Position numbers and translations under genes: made by a program. The notes beneath the pieces were generated by a model that was not told the DNA's origin, searched no databases, and worked only from the letters and a program-made list of their open reading frames with translations. A stretch of 64,000 bases of DNA from JBAZYV01 sp041658345 (GTDB lineage: Bacteria > Patescibacteriota > Gracilibacteria > UBA1369 > 2-02-FULL-48-14), in assembly GCA_041658345.1 (NCBI GenBank), contig JBBAAK010000003.1, positions 1 to 64,000 of the forward strand, in the 5' to 3' direction. This document shows, piece after piece, positions 9,002 to 16,613 of the stretch; positions within the stretch are counted from its first letter, which is position 1, and every line of letters begins with the position of its first letter.

Positions 9002-9406
9002 ATGGATTCATCTCAACTTGGACACTTTGGGGAAGAACTAGCAAGCCAATATCTGGAATGCGTTAAGGGATGGCGAATTATTGGCAAGCGTGTGCGGTTT
9101 TATAGAGGTGAGATTGATTTGATTGCGGAGGATTTTGGGGAAGGGCTTGGTGGCCAGGTTGAGCTTAGGTTTGTGGAAGTTAAGTGTAGGCGGAGCACAA
9201 AATTTGGGGGTGTTGTCGAAGGTCTGACAGCGCAAAAATTAACGCGGATTTGGCGGGCGATTTGCGAGTGGCGAAAAACGAGTGGCGACTTTCGAAGCGG
9301 GAAGGTTTGGTTTGTTGGAGTGAGTTTACGTAGCACTTCGGACGTGGCAGGCGGTTATGGTTTGGATCACGGCACCACCGAAATTGAGGAGTGGGAGGTG
9401 GGGTAA
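9002..9406 (+). CDS. YraN/UPF0102 family endonuclease-like protein
   Basis: Small protein of the UPF0102 family, which has a Holliday-junction-resolvase-like nuclease fold but no firmly established role. Visible features are LGHFGEELASQYL at the N-terminus and the active-site pattern GEIDLIA followed by FVEVKCR (Asp ... Glu-x-Lys), then the conserved KxxR(I/L)xRA helix (AQKLTRIWRAICEW). I chose ATG 9002 (MDSSQLGHFG) because the TATAAT box overlaps the ATG three codons earlier (8993). An insertion between GEIDLIA and FVEVKCR (EDFGEGLGGQVELR) makes that loop slightly longer than usual. It is transcribed away from dnaB. Confidence 0.8.
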   Translation: MDSSQLGHFGEELASQYLECVKGWRIIGKRVRFYRGEIDLIAEDFGEGLGGQVELRFVEVKCRRSTKFGGVVEGLTAQKLTRIWRAICEWRKTSGDFRSGKVWFVGVSLRSTSDVAGGYGLDHGTTEIEEWEVG

Positions 9407-9428
9407 AATGCCTCCAAAAGTGTTATTT

Positions 9429-9457
9429 CCCTTATTGTTACAATGTAACAATAAGGG
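9429..9457. repeat. 29-bp perfect palindrome, copy 1
   Basis: Two 14-base arms, CCCTTATTGTTACA and TGTAACAATAAGGG, around a single A. The identical 29 bases occur at 45700-45728, and similarity continues rightwards (GGG, one variable base, TTTTAAGA, AAATGA, AC). It lies just after the yraN-like stop. The short T tract could support termination here, but the second copy lies upstream of both flanking genes, so a dispersed repeat fits better. Confidence 0.75.
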
Positions 9458-9552
9458 CTTTTAAGAAAAATGACACCTCAACGAAAGGGCATGACCAAAT
9501 GCATTCTGATTGTTGGGGGATGGAGGCTAAGCCGTTGAGAAAGCTTTGCCCT

Positions 9553-10209
9553 CTACATCTCCTTCAAACTAGGCAAAACTTTTGTCATGCTGTCTATGAT
9601 TATAGTGGCCTGAGAAAGGTCTTGATTGCTGTTTTGGTTTTGGAAACCGATGCATTTAATGCCTGCGGAATTTGAGGCGGTAATGCCCGCACTGGAATCT
9701 TCAATAACTACGCAATCTTCCAGATTCAGGGTTGGGTCAATTTCTTTTAATTTTAAGAAGGCTTTTGTAAAAATTTCGGGGTCAGGCTTGCTACGCGTTA
9801 CATCGTCCGCAGAAACAATCACATCAAAATAAGAAGTGAGGTCGAGTTTTGTGAGAACGAAATCAATAAGGCCTCTGCGTGAGCTTGAGCCAACCGCAAG
9901 CAGTTTGCCATCCGCTTTGAGGCTGTGGATCAAATCAATAACTCCCGGAACCGCCTCGCCTTTTGAGGTTAGGGCGGGCATAAAAAACTCGCGTTTTTGG
10001 TCTGCAAGTTCTTTTGGAGTAATGCCGAGCTTGTATCTTTTGATCAAATCTTCGAACATAAATTTGGCGGTTTTACCGGTGTAGGTTGCAAGTTCATCAT
10101 CCGAAATTTCCACGCCAAACTTTTGCATGGCGAGCTTTTCCGATTCTATGTGAATCGGTTCGCTGTCTATAATCACGCCGTCCATGTCGAAGATTATTGC
10201 GGTGGGCAT
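9553..10209 (-). CDS. HAD-superfamily hydrolase (beta-phosphoglucomutase-like)
   Basis: Phosphatase or phosphomutase of HAD subfamily IA. Motif I is FDMDGVIIDSEP at residues 7-18 (nucleophile and acid/base Asp), motif II is in VGSSSRRGL, and motif III/IV is SKPDPEIF ... CVVIEDSSAGITA. The helical cap lies between motifs I and II. Length (218) is normal. The upstream in-frame extension (about 45 codons) reads through the end of the Fic gene and has no family similarity, so ATG 10209 is the start. The Fic gene ends 7 bases upstream, so the two are probably cotranscribed. Substrate unknown; sugar phosphates are usual for this subfamily. Confidence 0.85.
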   Translation of the reverse strand: MPTAIIFDMDGVIIDSEPIHIESEKLAMQKFGVEISDDELATYTGKTAKFMFEDLIKRYKLGITPKELADQKREFFMPALTSKGEAVPGVIDLIHSLKADGKLLAVGSSSRRGLIDFVLTKLDLTSYFDVIVSADDVTRSKPDPEIFTKAFLKLKEIDPTLNLEDCVVIEDSSAGITASNSAGIKCIGFQNQNSNQDLSQATIIIDSMTKVLPSLKEM

Positions 10210-10216
10210 AGGATGA

Positions 10217-11191
10217 TTATGTAAATAAATCGTTTGTAGCTTTGGACTCCATATCAATCCATTTTTTGATTTTTGCCAGATAAACTTTATAAGTGCCTTG
10301 CATTTGTTCGCACATAAATCTGTTAAATTTATATTTTGATCCATCCATTCTATTTTGGAACGCGTTCATCTGTGCAATGCGATTTTTTTCCCAAACGACA
10401 ATTGGATGATATTTATGCTCCCTTAAAACAAAATTCATGAGTAGTCTTCCGGTACGCCCATTGCCGTCAACAAATGGATGGATGCGTTCAAAACGATAAT
10501 AAAATTGGAAAGCCAGCTCCGGCGGATACATTTTATGGTCCATTTTTTTTGCCCACGCAAAAAGTTCTTTTAACGCCTTTGGAATATCTTTAAAGGGAAG
10601 CGTTTCTGCGTTGCCAACTATTACGGGTTCTTTCCTTAGCCCATGTTTTGCCGGTTCGTGTGCCAATAAAATCTTGTGCAGGCGTATTAACTGGCCGGTA
10701 TTCGGTAGTTTTTTTAAGCCTTTTATGTAAGCAAGTGCATTTAAACTGTTTATTACTTCTTGGTTCGATTTGCCACCTTTCTTGATGATTTCTTCGATTG
10801 TTTTTTTAGGCACTTTACTGCCTTCAAGTTTGTTTGAATTGTAAATAAAATCCGTATTAAAAGTTGCCTCCACATATGCTTTACCCACCTCACTTAGGCT
10901 GATTTTGTCTCTATAAAGAACGCTCCTCATTTCTTCCAGTTTTTTCGGGGAAGTGAAGGTGAACCCTTTTTTGTCTAGGATTTTAGGCGCCCAATATTTT
11001 AGCCTCGCAGAAACTTCTTCTGTAATCACTTTTTTCTTGAAGGCTCTCATTTTTTGCATTCGTTTTTCTAGCGGTGCGTTTAAACCACCAATCGAGGCAT
11101 TGGCCTTTTTGTTTTTACCTCTAGCAACGTATATGTAATCGGTTACGTATATGTAGCTTTTGTTGTTGATTTTTTTAACCGAAGAATGCAT
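10217..11191 (-). CDS. Fic-domain protein (predicted AMP-transferase)
   Basis: Fic enzymes usually transfer AMP from ATP to a hydroxyl of a target protein. The catalytic loop HPFVDGNGRTGR (about residues 232-243) matches HPFx(D/E)GNGRxxR exactly. An upstream SNKLEG fits the (S/T)xxxE(G/N) autoinhibitory helix, placed N-terminal to the Fic core as in class II proteins, so activity is probably self-restrained. The N-terminal ~60 residues are basic. The 324-residue chain has no clear C-terminal winged helix, unlike the Fic protein at 34259. The target is unknown. Confidence 0.88.
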   Translation of the reverse strand: MHSSVKKINNKSYIYVTDYIYVARGKNKKANASIGGLNAPLEKRMQKMRAFKKKVITEEVSARLKYWAPKILDKKGFTFTSPKKLEEMRSVLYRDKISLSEVGKAYVEATFNTDFIYNSNKLEGSKVPKKTIEEIIKKGGKSNQEVINSLNALAYIKGLKKLPNTGQLIRLHKILLAHEPAKHGLRKEPVIVGNAETLPFKDIPKALKELFAWAKKMDHKMYPPELAFQFYYRFERIHPFVDGNGRTGRLLMNFVLREHKYHPIVVWEKNRIAQMNAFQNRMDGSKYKFNRFMCEQMQGTYKVYLAKIKKWIDMESKATNDLFT

Positions 11192-11220
11192 GATTTTTAT
11201 TAAATTTTTAACCGCTTTTT

Positions 11221-11259
11221 TGATGATTTCATCATATTACAGGTTGAATTTTGTGTCAA
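11221..11259 (-). promoter_or_regulatory. promoter and palindromic operator of the Fic gene
   Basis: On the minus strand there is consensus TTGACA (11259-11254), 17 bases, then TATGAT (11236-11231). A perfect inverted repeat TGATGA-TT-TCATCA (11221-11234) overlaps the -10 box and the expected transcription start, a good position for a repressor. The leader to the ATG is about 35 bases. Confidence 0.6.
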
Positions 11260-11422
11260 TTGTTAACCTTAAACAAGTAGCAAGTGAACGGCAAATCAAT
11301 GGCTAATCGTCCACAACTGGTATTTGCATTGTCTTGTTGTCACCGCTCCAACACGCAAAATTAGAGGTTTGTGCGCTTGGCTGGTTTTGGCTTTGTGCAA
11401 GGTGTGCGAGGATGATTTTGGC

Positions 11423-12922
11423 ATGGCCATAGTTTTATCTTCGTATTCGTTAATTGGGATTACTGCATTGCCTGTGAAAATTGAAGTGGAGGTTTCTTCG
11501 GGCATGCCGATTTTTTCGATAATCGGAATGGCGGGAACAAGCGTACAAGAGGCAAAGGATAGGATTCGAAGTGCAATTCAACATTTTGGATTTAGATTTC
11601 CGCTGACTCGCAAAGTTGTGAATTTGGCACCTGCGGAATTGCACAAGCAGGGGAGCCATTTTGATCTGCCAATTGCACTTGGATTTTTGATGGCGACCGA
11701 ACAAATGGGTTTGATTGGCAAGGACGTGCTGGTGATAGGTGAACTTGGGCTAAATGGCGAAGTTAGGCCCGTTCGCGGAGCGTTTTTGGCTACGCTTTTT
11801 GCAAAAGAAAATGGTTTTAAAGAGCTTGTTTTGCCACGAGAAAATTTGGCGGAAGCAAGCTTGGTTGATGGCGTGGATTTGATCCCGGTTACAAGTTTGG
11901 AAGAGGCGGTTAATCATTTTTGCAAGGCAAGGCGTATTCCGGAAAAGGTGCAAATGGATGCTGTTGATTTTGCGTGGCCACTAGATTTTTCCGATATTGC
12001 GGGACACAGTTCTGTAAAAAGGGCCATGTTGGTTGCCGGAGCCGGAAATCATCATGTGCTTTTTAACGGGCCACCAGGAAGTGGTAAAAGTTTAATCGCG
12101 CAGACTTTTCCGTCTATTTTGCCTGCGCTTTCAAAAGAGGAAACTATGCAGGTTTTGCGTGTGCATTCGGTCGCCGGTGACACTTTGCATTCCGTGGAAT
12201 TACGTAGACCTTTTAGAAGCGTGCATCATCGGGCTACGGCCTTTCAGTTGTTTGGCGGAGGACCTGCGCTAAGCCCCGGCGAGGTTAGTTTGGCACATCG
12301 CGGAGTGCTTTTTATGGATGAGCTACCGGAGTTTGATCGATCTGTTTTGGAAGGCATGCGTGAGCCAATGGAAAGAAAAACTTTAACGATGAGGTTTGGG
12401 CACCATGCGTGTGAGTACCCGTGCCAATTCCAAATGATTGCGACTCAAAATCCCTGCCCGTGTGGGCATTTGGGCGATCCGGAAAAACGATGTGTGTGTT
12501 CCGGTGCAGAAATTTCCAGATACAAGCGCAAAGTTTCCGGCCCAATTTTGGATAGAATTGATATCCACACCGAAGTGCCGAGGCTCCCTTATGAGGATTT
12601 TAAATTAGGTGGCAATGAAAATTCCGCACAAATGCGAGAGAGGATTTGTGATGCGCGTGCAAGACAAATGGCGCGCAATGTGGGGACCGGTAATGACGCG
12701 ATTTTAACAAATCAAGAAATGACTCCACGAATGATAAAAGCCGAACGTCTCGATTTAAAAAGTGAGGACCTGCTTGCGACCGCAACGAAACATTACGCAC
12801 TTTCTGGGCGAGGCGTTCACCGAACTATAAAAATTGCCCGCACCATTGCAGACTTGGAAGGTTCCTCTTGGATTTCTTATGAGCACTTAATGGAGGCGCT
12901 CCAATATAGAGCGAAGGGGTGA
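11423..12922 (+). CDS. comM: ComM/YifB-type Mg-chelatase-like AAA+ ATPase
   Basis: Member of the YifB/ComM family; ComM is a branch-migration helicase that helps integrate incoming DNA during natural transformation. The N-terminal Lon-like domain (residues 1-170) contains AP-AELHKQGSHFDLPIALGFL. Walker A is GPPGSGKS at 216-223, Walker B GVLFMDELPEF, followed by a Cys-rich insertion (CPCGHLGDPEKRCVCS) typical of the family and the C-terminal Mg-chelatase domain (SGRGVHRTIKIARTIADLEG). ATG 11423 gives the usual MAIVLSSYSL start; the longer reading frame upstream has no similarity. About 500 residues is normal. Confidence 0.93.
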   Translation: MAIVLSSYSLIGITALPVKIEVEVSSGMPIFSIIGMAGTSVQEAKDRIRSAIQHFGFRFPLTRKVVNLAPAELHKQGSHFDLPIALGFLMATEQMGLIGKDVLVIGELGLNGEVRPVRGAFLATLFAKENGFKELVLPRENLAEASLVDGVDLIPVTSLEEAVNHFCKARRIPEKVQMDAVDFAWPLDFSDIAGHSSVKRAMLVAGAGNHHVLFNGPPGSGKSLIAQTFPSILPALSKEETMQVLRVHSVAGDTLHSVELRRPFRSVHHRATAFQLFGGGPALSPGEVSLAHRGVLFMDELPEFDRSVLEGMREPMERKTLTMRFGHHACEYPCQFQMIATQNPCPCGHLGDPEKRCVCSGAEISRYKRKVSGPILDRIDIHTEVPRLPYEDFKLGGNENSAQMRERICDARARQMARNVGTGNDAILTNQEMTPRMIKAERLDLKSEDLLATATKHYALSGRGVHRTIKIARTIADLEGSSWISYEHLMEALQYRAKG

Positions 12923-12927
12923 TTTTG

Positions 12928-12936
12928 TGCTACAAT
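12928..12936 (+). promoter_or_regulatory. extended -10 promoter element
   Basis: TGCTACAAT forms a TGn-extended -10 box just after the comM stop, about 30 bases before the 47-codon ORF at 12966. No good -35 is visible, as is usual for extended -10 promoters. Confidence 0.35.
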
Positions 12937-12965
12937 TGGCAACGATAAAACTTAAAAAATGATTT

Positions 12966-13109
12966 ATGAAATCGACTTTAACTCCTTCTCAGAAGGAGAA
13001 GCTCAAAAAGGAGCTAATGGCTATGGCGCTCGAACATCCTGAAGAAGACAGGAAAATGGCGGAAGAGGGCATGGCAGATTACTGGAAAATTGTTAGGGCG
13101 AGTATTTAG
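12966..13109 (+). CDS. small ORF, 47 residues, helical
   Basis: ATG to TAG frame encoding a charged, amphipathic helical peptide that begins MKSTLTPSQKEKLKKELMAM and ends YWKIVRASI. It has its own extended -10 box upstream. The composition (Lys/Glu-rich, several Met, few prolines) is protein-like, and the codon pattern matches the surrounding genes. I recognise no family; it could be a small regulatory or antitoxin-like protein. Real coding is plausible but unproven. Confidence 0.45.
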   Translation: MKSTLTPSQKEKLKKELMAMALEHPEEDRKMAEEGMADYWKIVRASI

Positions 13110-13143
13110 CTAGGCTACGGGGAATTTTGCAAAGTCAACTGCG

Positions 13144-13164
13144 TGTGCGCGTGCACAGATTTTG
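13144..13164 (-). repeat. possible degenerate half of the double-palindrome repeat
   Basis: Read on the minus strand, CAAAATCTGTGC is identical to the dxr copy, followed by a decayed second arm (ACGCGCACA). It sits directly upstream of the AAA/DUF4143 promoter. The other half of the element (TGGCTTATTTAAGCCA) lies just downstream of that gene at 14792. Confidence 0.35.
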
Positions 13165-13207
13165 AAATATAGTTGACTATGTTTTTGAAAATATAGTATG
13201 CTATATT
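13165..13207 (+). promoter_or_regulatory. promoter and repeated operator of the AAA/DUF4143 gene
   Basis: TTGACT (13173-13178), 18 bases, TATGCT (13197-13202). Two similar segments, GAAATATAGTTGACTAT and GAAAATATAGTATGCTATA, lie in tandem over the promoter, the second containing an ATAG/CTAT inverted repeat. The ATG at 13211 is only 8 bases beyond the -10 box, so the transcript should be leaderless. The repeats suggest autoregulation or another repressor. Confidence 0.5.
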
Positions 13208-13210
13208 TGT

Positions 13211-14782
13211 ATGAAAAACTATCTTATAGATTCTGCTATGGAAGAAATTTGCGAGAGCATATTGTATGCTAATTCCCCATGGCTTAAGGACACCAGATAT
13301 TTTAATAAAAATAATCACAAGCCGGAAAATTTCCACAGGCAGGCTTATTGGGAAGTAGAAAAAAAAGTATTACACGAAAGGCCTTGTGGCATTTTCATAA
13401 AAGGCCCGCGAAGGGTTGGGAAAACCGAACTCCAAAAACAACTTATATGGCATCTTGCCGAGGGTGGTAAATCTCACACCAAGTTGAATCCAAAAACTAT
13501 CTTGTATCTTTCTTTTGATGATGCGCGAATTCAATCCGAGCCACCTTTAAAGAGAGTGGTTTTTGTAAATCAAATACTTGACGTATGGGCAAGAAAATTT
13601 TTAGGCGCTGATTCTTACGAGGAGATTTCAAAGAAGGTATTTTGTTTTTTTGACGAAGTGCAATCTGTTGAAAATTGGGATGTGCTAATAAAAAATAAGC
13701 TTGAAAGAAAGCCTGAAATCCCAATAGTTTTTTCCGGCTCCGCTACTCATACGCTTTTTAAAATGGCGGAAAAAACTTTACTTGGACGGCTTAACAAAAT
13801 CATAGAACTTGGGCCGTTTTCTTTTAATGAATATCTACAAAAAAATAGTGCGTTTGGTAATGGATTTGGCATTGGCGTTAAAGTACCACTACATGTGCGC
13901 GGACAGGAATTCAAAGCGGATTTTGATGTGCCTCGGCTATATCAACATTTACATGAATGGAGCAAAAATCACATTATTTTATCCACCAAAATACAAAAGA
14001 AATTGACTGATTATCTTTTAGACGGTGGCTTCCCACAACTCTGGAAAATGAGGAAAATGAGTGGATCTTCTTTGCTTGAGCAATACCAATTTATGGATGA
14101 AAATTATGTTAAAAAAACCACTCTGGAAGATTTGATGTTATTGCAACAAATTAAAAAACCGGAACTTTATGAACGGCTTTTTAGACATTTATTTGCAAGG
14201 CCCGGACAAGAATACAATCTTAATAAAACCGCCGGAGAACTGGGCACAACCGCAGTTACAATGGCGGAAGCAATGCGTCTTTTGGAACAGACCGATTTGT
14301 TTATTTTTGCAGAAAGATATTCTTCTAAGTCCGCGCCAATCAAAAAACGTAATGTAAAAATTTACCCTGTTGATTTACAACTTACGACCGCTATCACAAA
14401 AAAAATTGCATCACTACGGGATGATAATATGAAAGGCGCTATAGCCGAATCGCTGGTTGCGCAGGCTTTGCGTAGGCTGTTTGGAAGCTCTTATCGCTTG
14501 GCTTTTATGAGGTCCGACGCTTTTGAAAATGCCGGTGAAGTTGATTTTTTGTTGCAACATGAAGCCGGCAGTATTTGCCCGATTGAAGTTAAGTACCAAA
14601 ATAATTTAAATCCGGAAGATTATGTTTTTATGAAGAACATTTTACAATCCAAAAATGCTCTTGAGATGACGTTTTCTTCAATGTCTTGTGGCATAATTAT
14701 TACGCCTAACAAGTGGGGCTATATAACAGACGGTTGCAATATTTTTTGCATACCACTTTGGGCCTTTTTGCTGATTGCGTGA
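13211..14782 (+). CDS. AAA ATPase with DUF4143 (nuclease-like) C-terminus
   Basis: ATP-binding protein of the AAA_14/DUF4143 family, widespread in accessory regions and of unclear function. Walker A is GPRRVGKT at residues 65-72 and Walker B CFFDEVQSVENW near 150; sensor I-like PIVFSGSAT follows with LLGRLNKIIELGPFSFNEYL. The C-terminal third is DUF4143, with a PD-(D/E)xK-like core: AGEVDFLL ... CPIEVKYQ. At 523 residues it is longer than the usual ~400; an extra segment (about residues 210-265) between the ATPase and the middle domain accounts for much of this. It is bracketed by two half-copies of the palindromic repeat and has a strong promoter, suggesting a mobile or defence-type cargo gene. 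Confidence 0.85.
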   Translation: MKNYLIDSAMEEICESILYANSPWLKDTRYFNKNNHKPENFHRQAYWEVEKKVLHERPCGIFIKGPRRVGKTELQKQLIWHLAEGGKSHTKLNPKTILYLSFDDARIQSEPPLKRVVFVNQILDVWARKFLGADSYEEISKKVFCFFDEVQSVENWDVLIKNKLERKPEIPIVFSGSATHTLFKMAEKTLLGRLNKIIELGPFSFNEYLQKNSAFGNGFGIGVKVPLHVRGQEFKADFDVPRLYQHLHEWSKNHIILSTKIQKKLTDYLLDGGFPQLWKMRKMSGSSLLEQYQFMDENYVKKTTLEDLMLLQQIKKPELYERLFRHLFARPGQEYNLNKTAGELGTTAVTMAEAMRLLEQTDLFIFAERYSSKSAPIKKRNVKIYPVDLQLTTAITKKIASLRDDNMKGAIAESLVAQALRRLFGSSYRLAFMRSDAFENAGEVDFLLQHEAGSICPIEVKYQNNLNPEDYVFMKNILQSKNALEMTFSSMSCGIIITPNKWGYITDGCNIFCIPLWAFLLIA

Positions 14783-14791
14783 AATGTAAAA

Positions 14792-14807
14792 TGGCTTATT
14801 TAAGCCA
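14792..14807 (+). repeat. half copy of the double-palindrome repeat
   Basis: AAAATGGCTTATTTAAGCCA (palindrome at 14792-14807) is identical to the first half of the element in the HNH gene. It is followed by AAAA and then unrelated sequence. It lies 10 bases after the stop of the AAA/DUF4143 gene. Confidence 0.6.
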
Positions 14808-14852
14808 AAAAATGACTACGCTCGCTGGTGTTGTCCTGCTACTGCAGAATTC

Positions 14853-15581
14853 TTAATTAATTGAAGCAATGAATTCTTTTAGGCAATCAAGGAGAGCCGA
14901 GCGCTTTTCATATTGTTGCAAATCATGGCCTTCTAAAAGTTCCATGCCACCTGTTGTGTTTAAATTTATACCAGCCAGGAAATTGCAAGCAGGATCGTCC
15001 AATAGTCCGATAGCGTCGTTGAGATTGTTGGTCAAAATGGGCTTTGCATACGATGGATAAACACCAAGAGCGTCGGGGGCCGATGCCTTGCGCATATGCC
15101 CTCTGCGAAATGTAAAAATTAATCCTTCTAGATCCGCGGTCTGTATTGTGGCTGAAACTTGCACGCCCAAAACCTCTTCCAGTAATTTTCCACTCAACCC
15201 TTCAAGCTTTTCGCGTGTCGACAAAAAAGCTTCCATACGGCGCCTAACATATGTCAGTACGTCTTCGTTTCCTATCAATTCTTCCATGCCTTTTAACTTT
15301 TTTTTCAACACATCTTGTGCAGTTTGCCCAGGATCTCTTCCCATCTCAATTTCTCTGGCGATGTGGGTGTGTATAAACGCTCTTATTTCTTCTAACTGTG
15401 AACATCCATCTTGCTCCACACACAAATCATTGGCTGGGGTGAGCGTTAAGCCTTTATATCCTTCAGGATTTGTCGACATTCGTCTCAACAAATCAATACG
15501 CCATGCCGAATCAACATTCTGTGTTATGTCGTAGATGGTGAATTTTTCGCTTTGCAAGAGACTTGTTTTATCAGCTTTCAT
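14853..15581 (-). CDS. orphan protein divergent from a TrmB-type regulator
   Basis: No recognised family. The 242-residue product has no signal peptide or membrane segment and is rich in Leu, Glu and Lys, with helical stretches (QDVLKKKLKGMEELIGNEDV, MEAFLSTREKLEGLSGKLLE). A few cysteines are scattered (LCVEQDGC) without a metal-site pattern. It shares a 141-base intergenic region with the TrmB-type regulator, so it is the obvious regulatory target. Codon choice appears less biased than in the housekeeping genes, which would fit acquisition by transfer (impression only). Confidence 0.6.
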   Translation of the reverse strand: MKADKTSLLQSEKFTIYDITQNVDSAWRIDLLRRMSTNPEGYKGLTLTPANDLCVEQDGCSQLEEIRAFIHTHIAREIEMGRDPGQTAQDVLKKKLKGMEELIGNEDVLTYVRRRMEAFLSTREKLEGLSGKLLEEVLGVQVSATIQTADLEGLIFTFRRGHMRKASAPDALGVYPSYAKPILTNNLNDAIGLLDDPACNFLAGINLNTTGGMELLEGHDLQQYEKRSALLDCLKEFIASIN

Positions 15582-15601
15582 TTTTTCCGCGGTAGTTATT
15601 A

Positions 15602-15629
15602 GTTATGTTATATAACTACATTATGTCAA
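15602..15629 (-). promoter_or_regulatory. minus-strand promoter of the orphan gene
   Basis: Consensus TTGACA (15629-15624) and a weak -10 CATAAC (15607-15602) with 16-base spacing. A TA-rich inverted repeat (TAGTTAT...ATAACTA) covers the -10 region and could bind the divergent regulator. Confidence 0.4.
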
Positions 15630-15665
15630 AGGCGTCAGTATTTGTCTAATACCCTTTTGCCATGC

Positions 15666-15718
15666 TTGACTTTTGAATCTGTAAATATTATAATTTAGCT
15701 GTCAGTTATCGATTGACA
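15666..15718 (+). promoter_or_regulatory. strong promoter and inverted repeat of the TrmB-type regulator gene
   Basis: TTGACT (15666-15671), exactly 17 bases, TATAAT (15689-15694). Immediately downstream, TGTCA (15700-15704) and TGACA (15714-15718) form an inverted repeat with a 9-base spacer at the expected transcription start. That is a classic autorepression layout. Confidence 0.6.
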
Positions 15719-15722
15719 ACAC

Positions 15723-16481
15723 ATGGAAGAAATATTAAGAATCTGTGGGCTCACACACACAGAACAACAAATCTTGGATCAACTCTCAATATATGGGCAA
15801 ATGCTTGCCAGCTCTATTGCTCGTAAAACAGGCATTAAAAGGCCGACTGTTTATGCCGCTCTCAACAAACTAACAGATGAAGGATTCGTAATAAAAGTAT
15901 TAAGGAAACAAAGTACTTTTTTCACCCTTGTAGATGCTGATGTACTGAAAAAGATGCTGACATCCCAAGCTACGTCACAATACAAAGGCAAATTACAGGC
16001 TATTGATGAATTGGCGATTTTCCTAAAAAACAAGAAAATCTTACAGAAACAGTCAATTTCAGGTTTCGAGATTTCTATGATTGAGAAGTCTGAATTAATA
16101 TACCTTGGCGTGGCTTCTGCGTTTAAATCCAGTAAAAAGATTAAATCTGTTTTCAATCCACAACTTGCTATCACAAATTCTCGTTCAAAAAAAATAACAA
16201 GCGAATTCTTGGAGCATTCGAAAAGAAACGGGACTCAAATCCAAGAAATTGTGATTAGTGGAGCAAGTGCAAACTGGTATCTAAAACAGATAAGCAACCC
16301 GAATCATGTCGTAAAAGAAATTAGTCAGGCAAGTGAAATTTTGACCGACTTTATTATAGCTGACAATGAATTATATTTTGCAAAGTACGACAACAGTGAA
16401 GGCGCCGGCATAAAAATCATGCGAGATGATCTCTTAGTTACCATGAACACGATCTTTGACCTGTTATGGGAACGCCTTTGA
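15723..16481 (+). CDS. TrmB-family transcriptional regulator
   Basis: Predicted DNA-binding regulator. Residues 1-75 form a winged helix: LTHTEQQILDQLSIYGQMLA, then the recognition region ARKTGIKRPTVYAALNKLTDEG and a wing ending FFTLVD. A short coiled linker and a ~150-residue C-terminal effector-like domain follow, as in TrmB-like proteins of CPR bacteria. The ligand is unknown; archaeal TrmB proteins sense sugars, but the effector domain here shows no obvious sugar-binding motif. The divergent arrangement with 14853-15581 and the TGTCA-N9-TGACA repeat imply control of itself and that gene. Confidence 0.75.
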   Translation: MEEILRICGLTHTEQQILDQLSIYGQMLASSIARKTGIKRPTVYAALNKLTDEGFVIKVLRKQSTFFTLVDADVLKKMLTSQATSQYKGKLQAIDELAIFLKNKKILQKQSISGFEISMIEKSELIYLGVASAFKSSKKIKSVFNPQLAITNSRSKKITSEFLEHSKRNGTQIQEIVISGASANWYLKQISNPNHVVKEISQASEILTDFIIADNELYFAKYDNSEGAGIKIMRDDLLVTMNTIFDLLWERL

Positions 16482-16496
16482 ATGATTCTCTTCTAA

Positions 16497-16564
16497 GGGG
16501 CCTCACTGTCTCCGACCGGTAACGTAAAGCAAAAGTCTAGGTCCAGGCGTATTTAGCAGGCCCC
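16497..16564. other. 7-bp inverted repeat in a convergent intergenic region
   Basis: GGGGCCT (16497-16503) pairs with AGGCCCC (16558-16564) around a 54-base loop, between the TrmB-type gene and purM, which converge. The size recalls a tRNA, but no T-loop TTCRA or anticodon arm can be drawn. It may be a transcription-end structure; there is no T tract. Confidence 0.25.
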
Positions 16565-16613
16565 GCTTGTTTTGCCCGGGCAGACGCGAATGATGCGATA
16601 ATTAGTGTGCCTT

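Noticed and set aside
16497..16564. tRNA-like outline (7-bp terminal stem, about 68 bases)
   Set aside because: No TTCRA T-loop, anticodon stem or D-arm can be drawn, and no CCA-compatible end; kept only as an inverted repeat.
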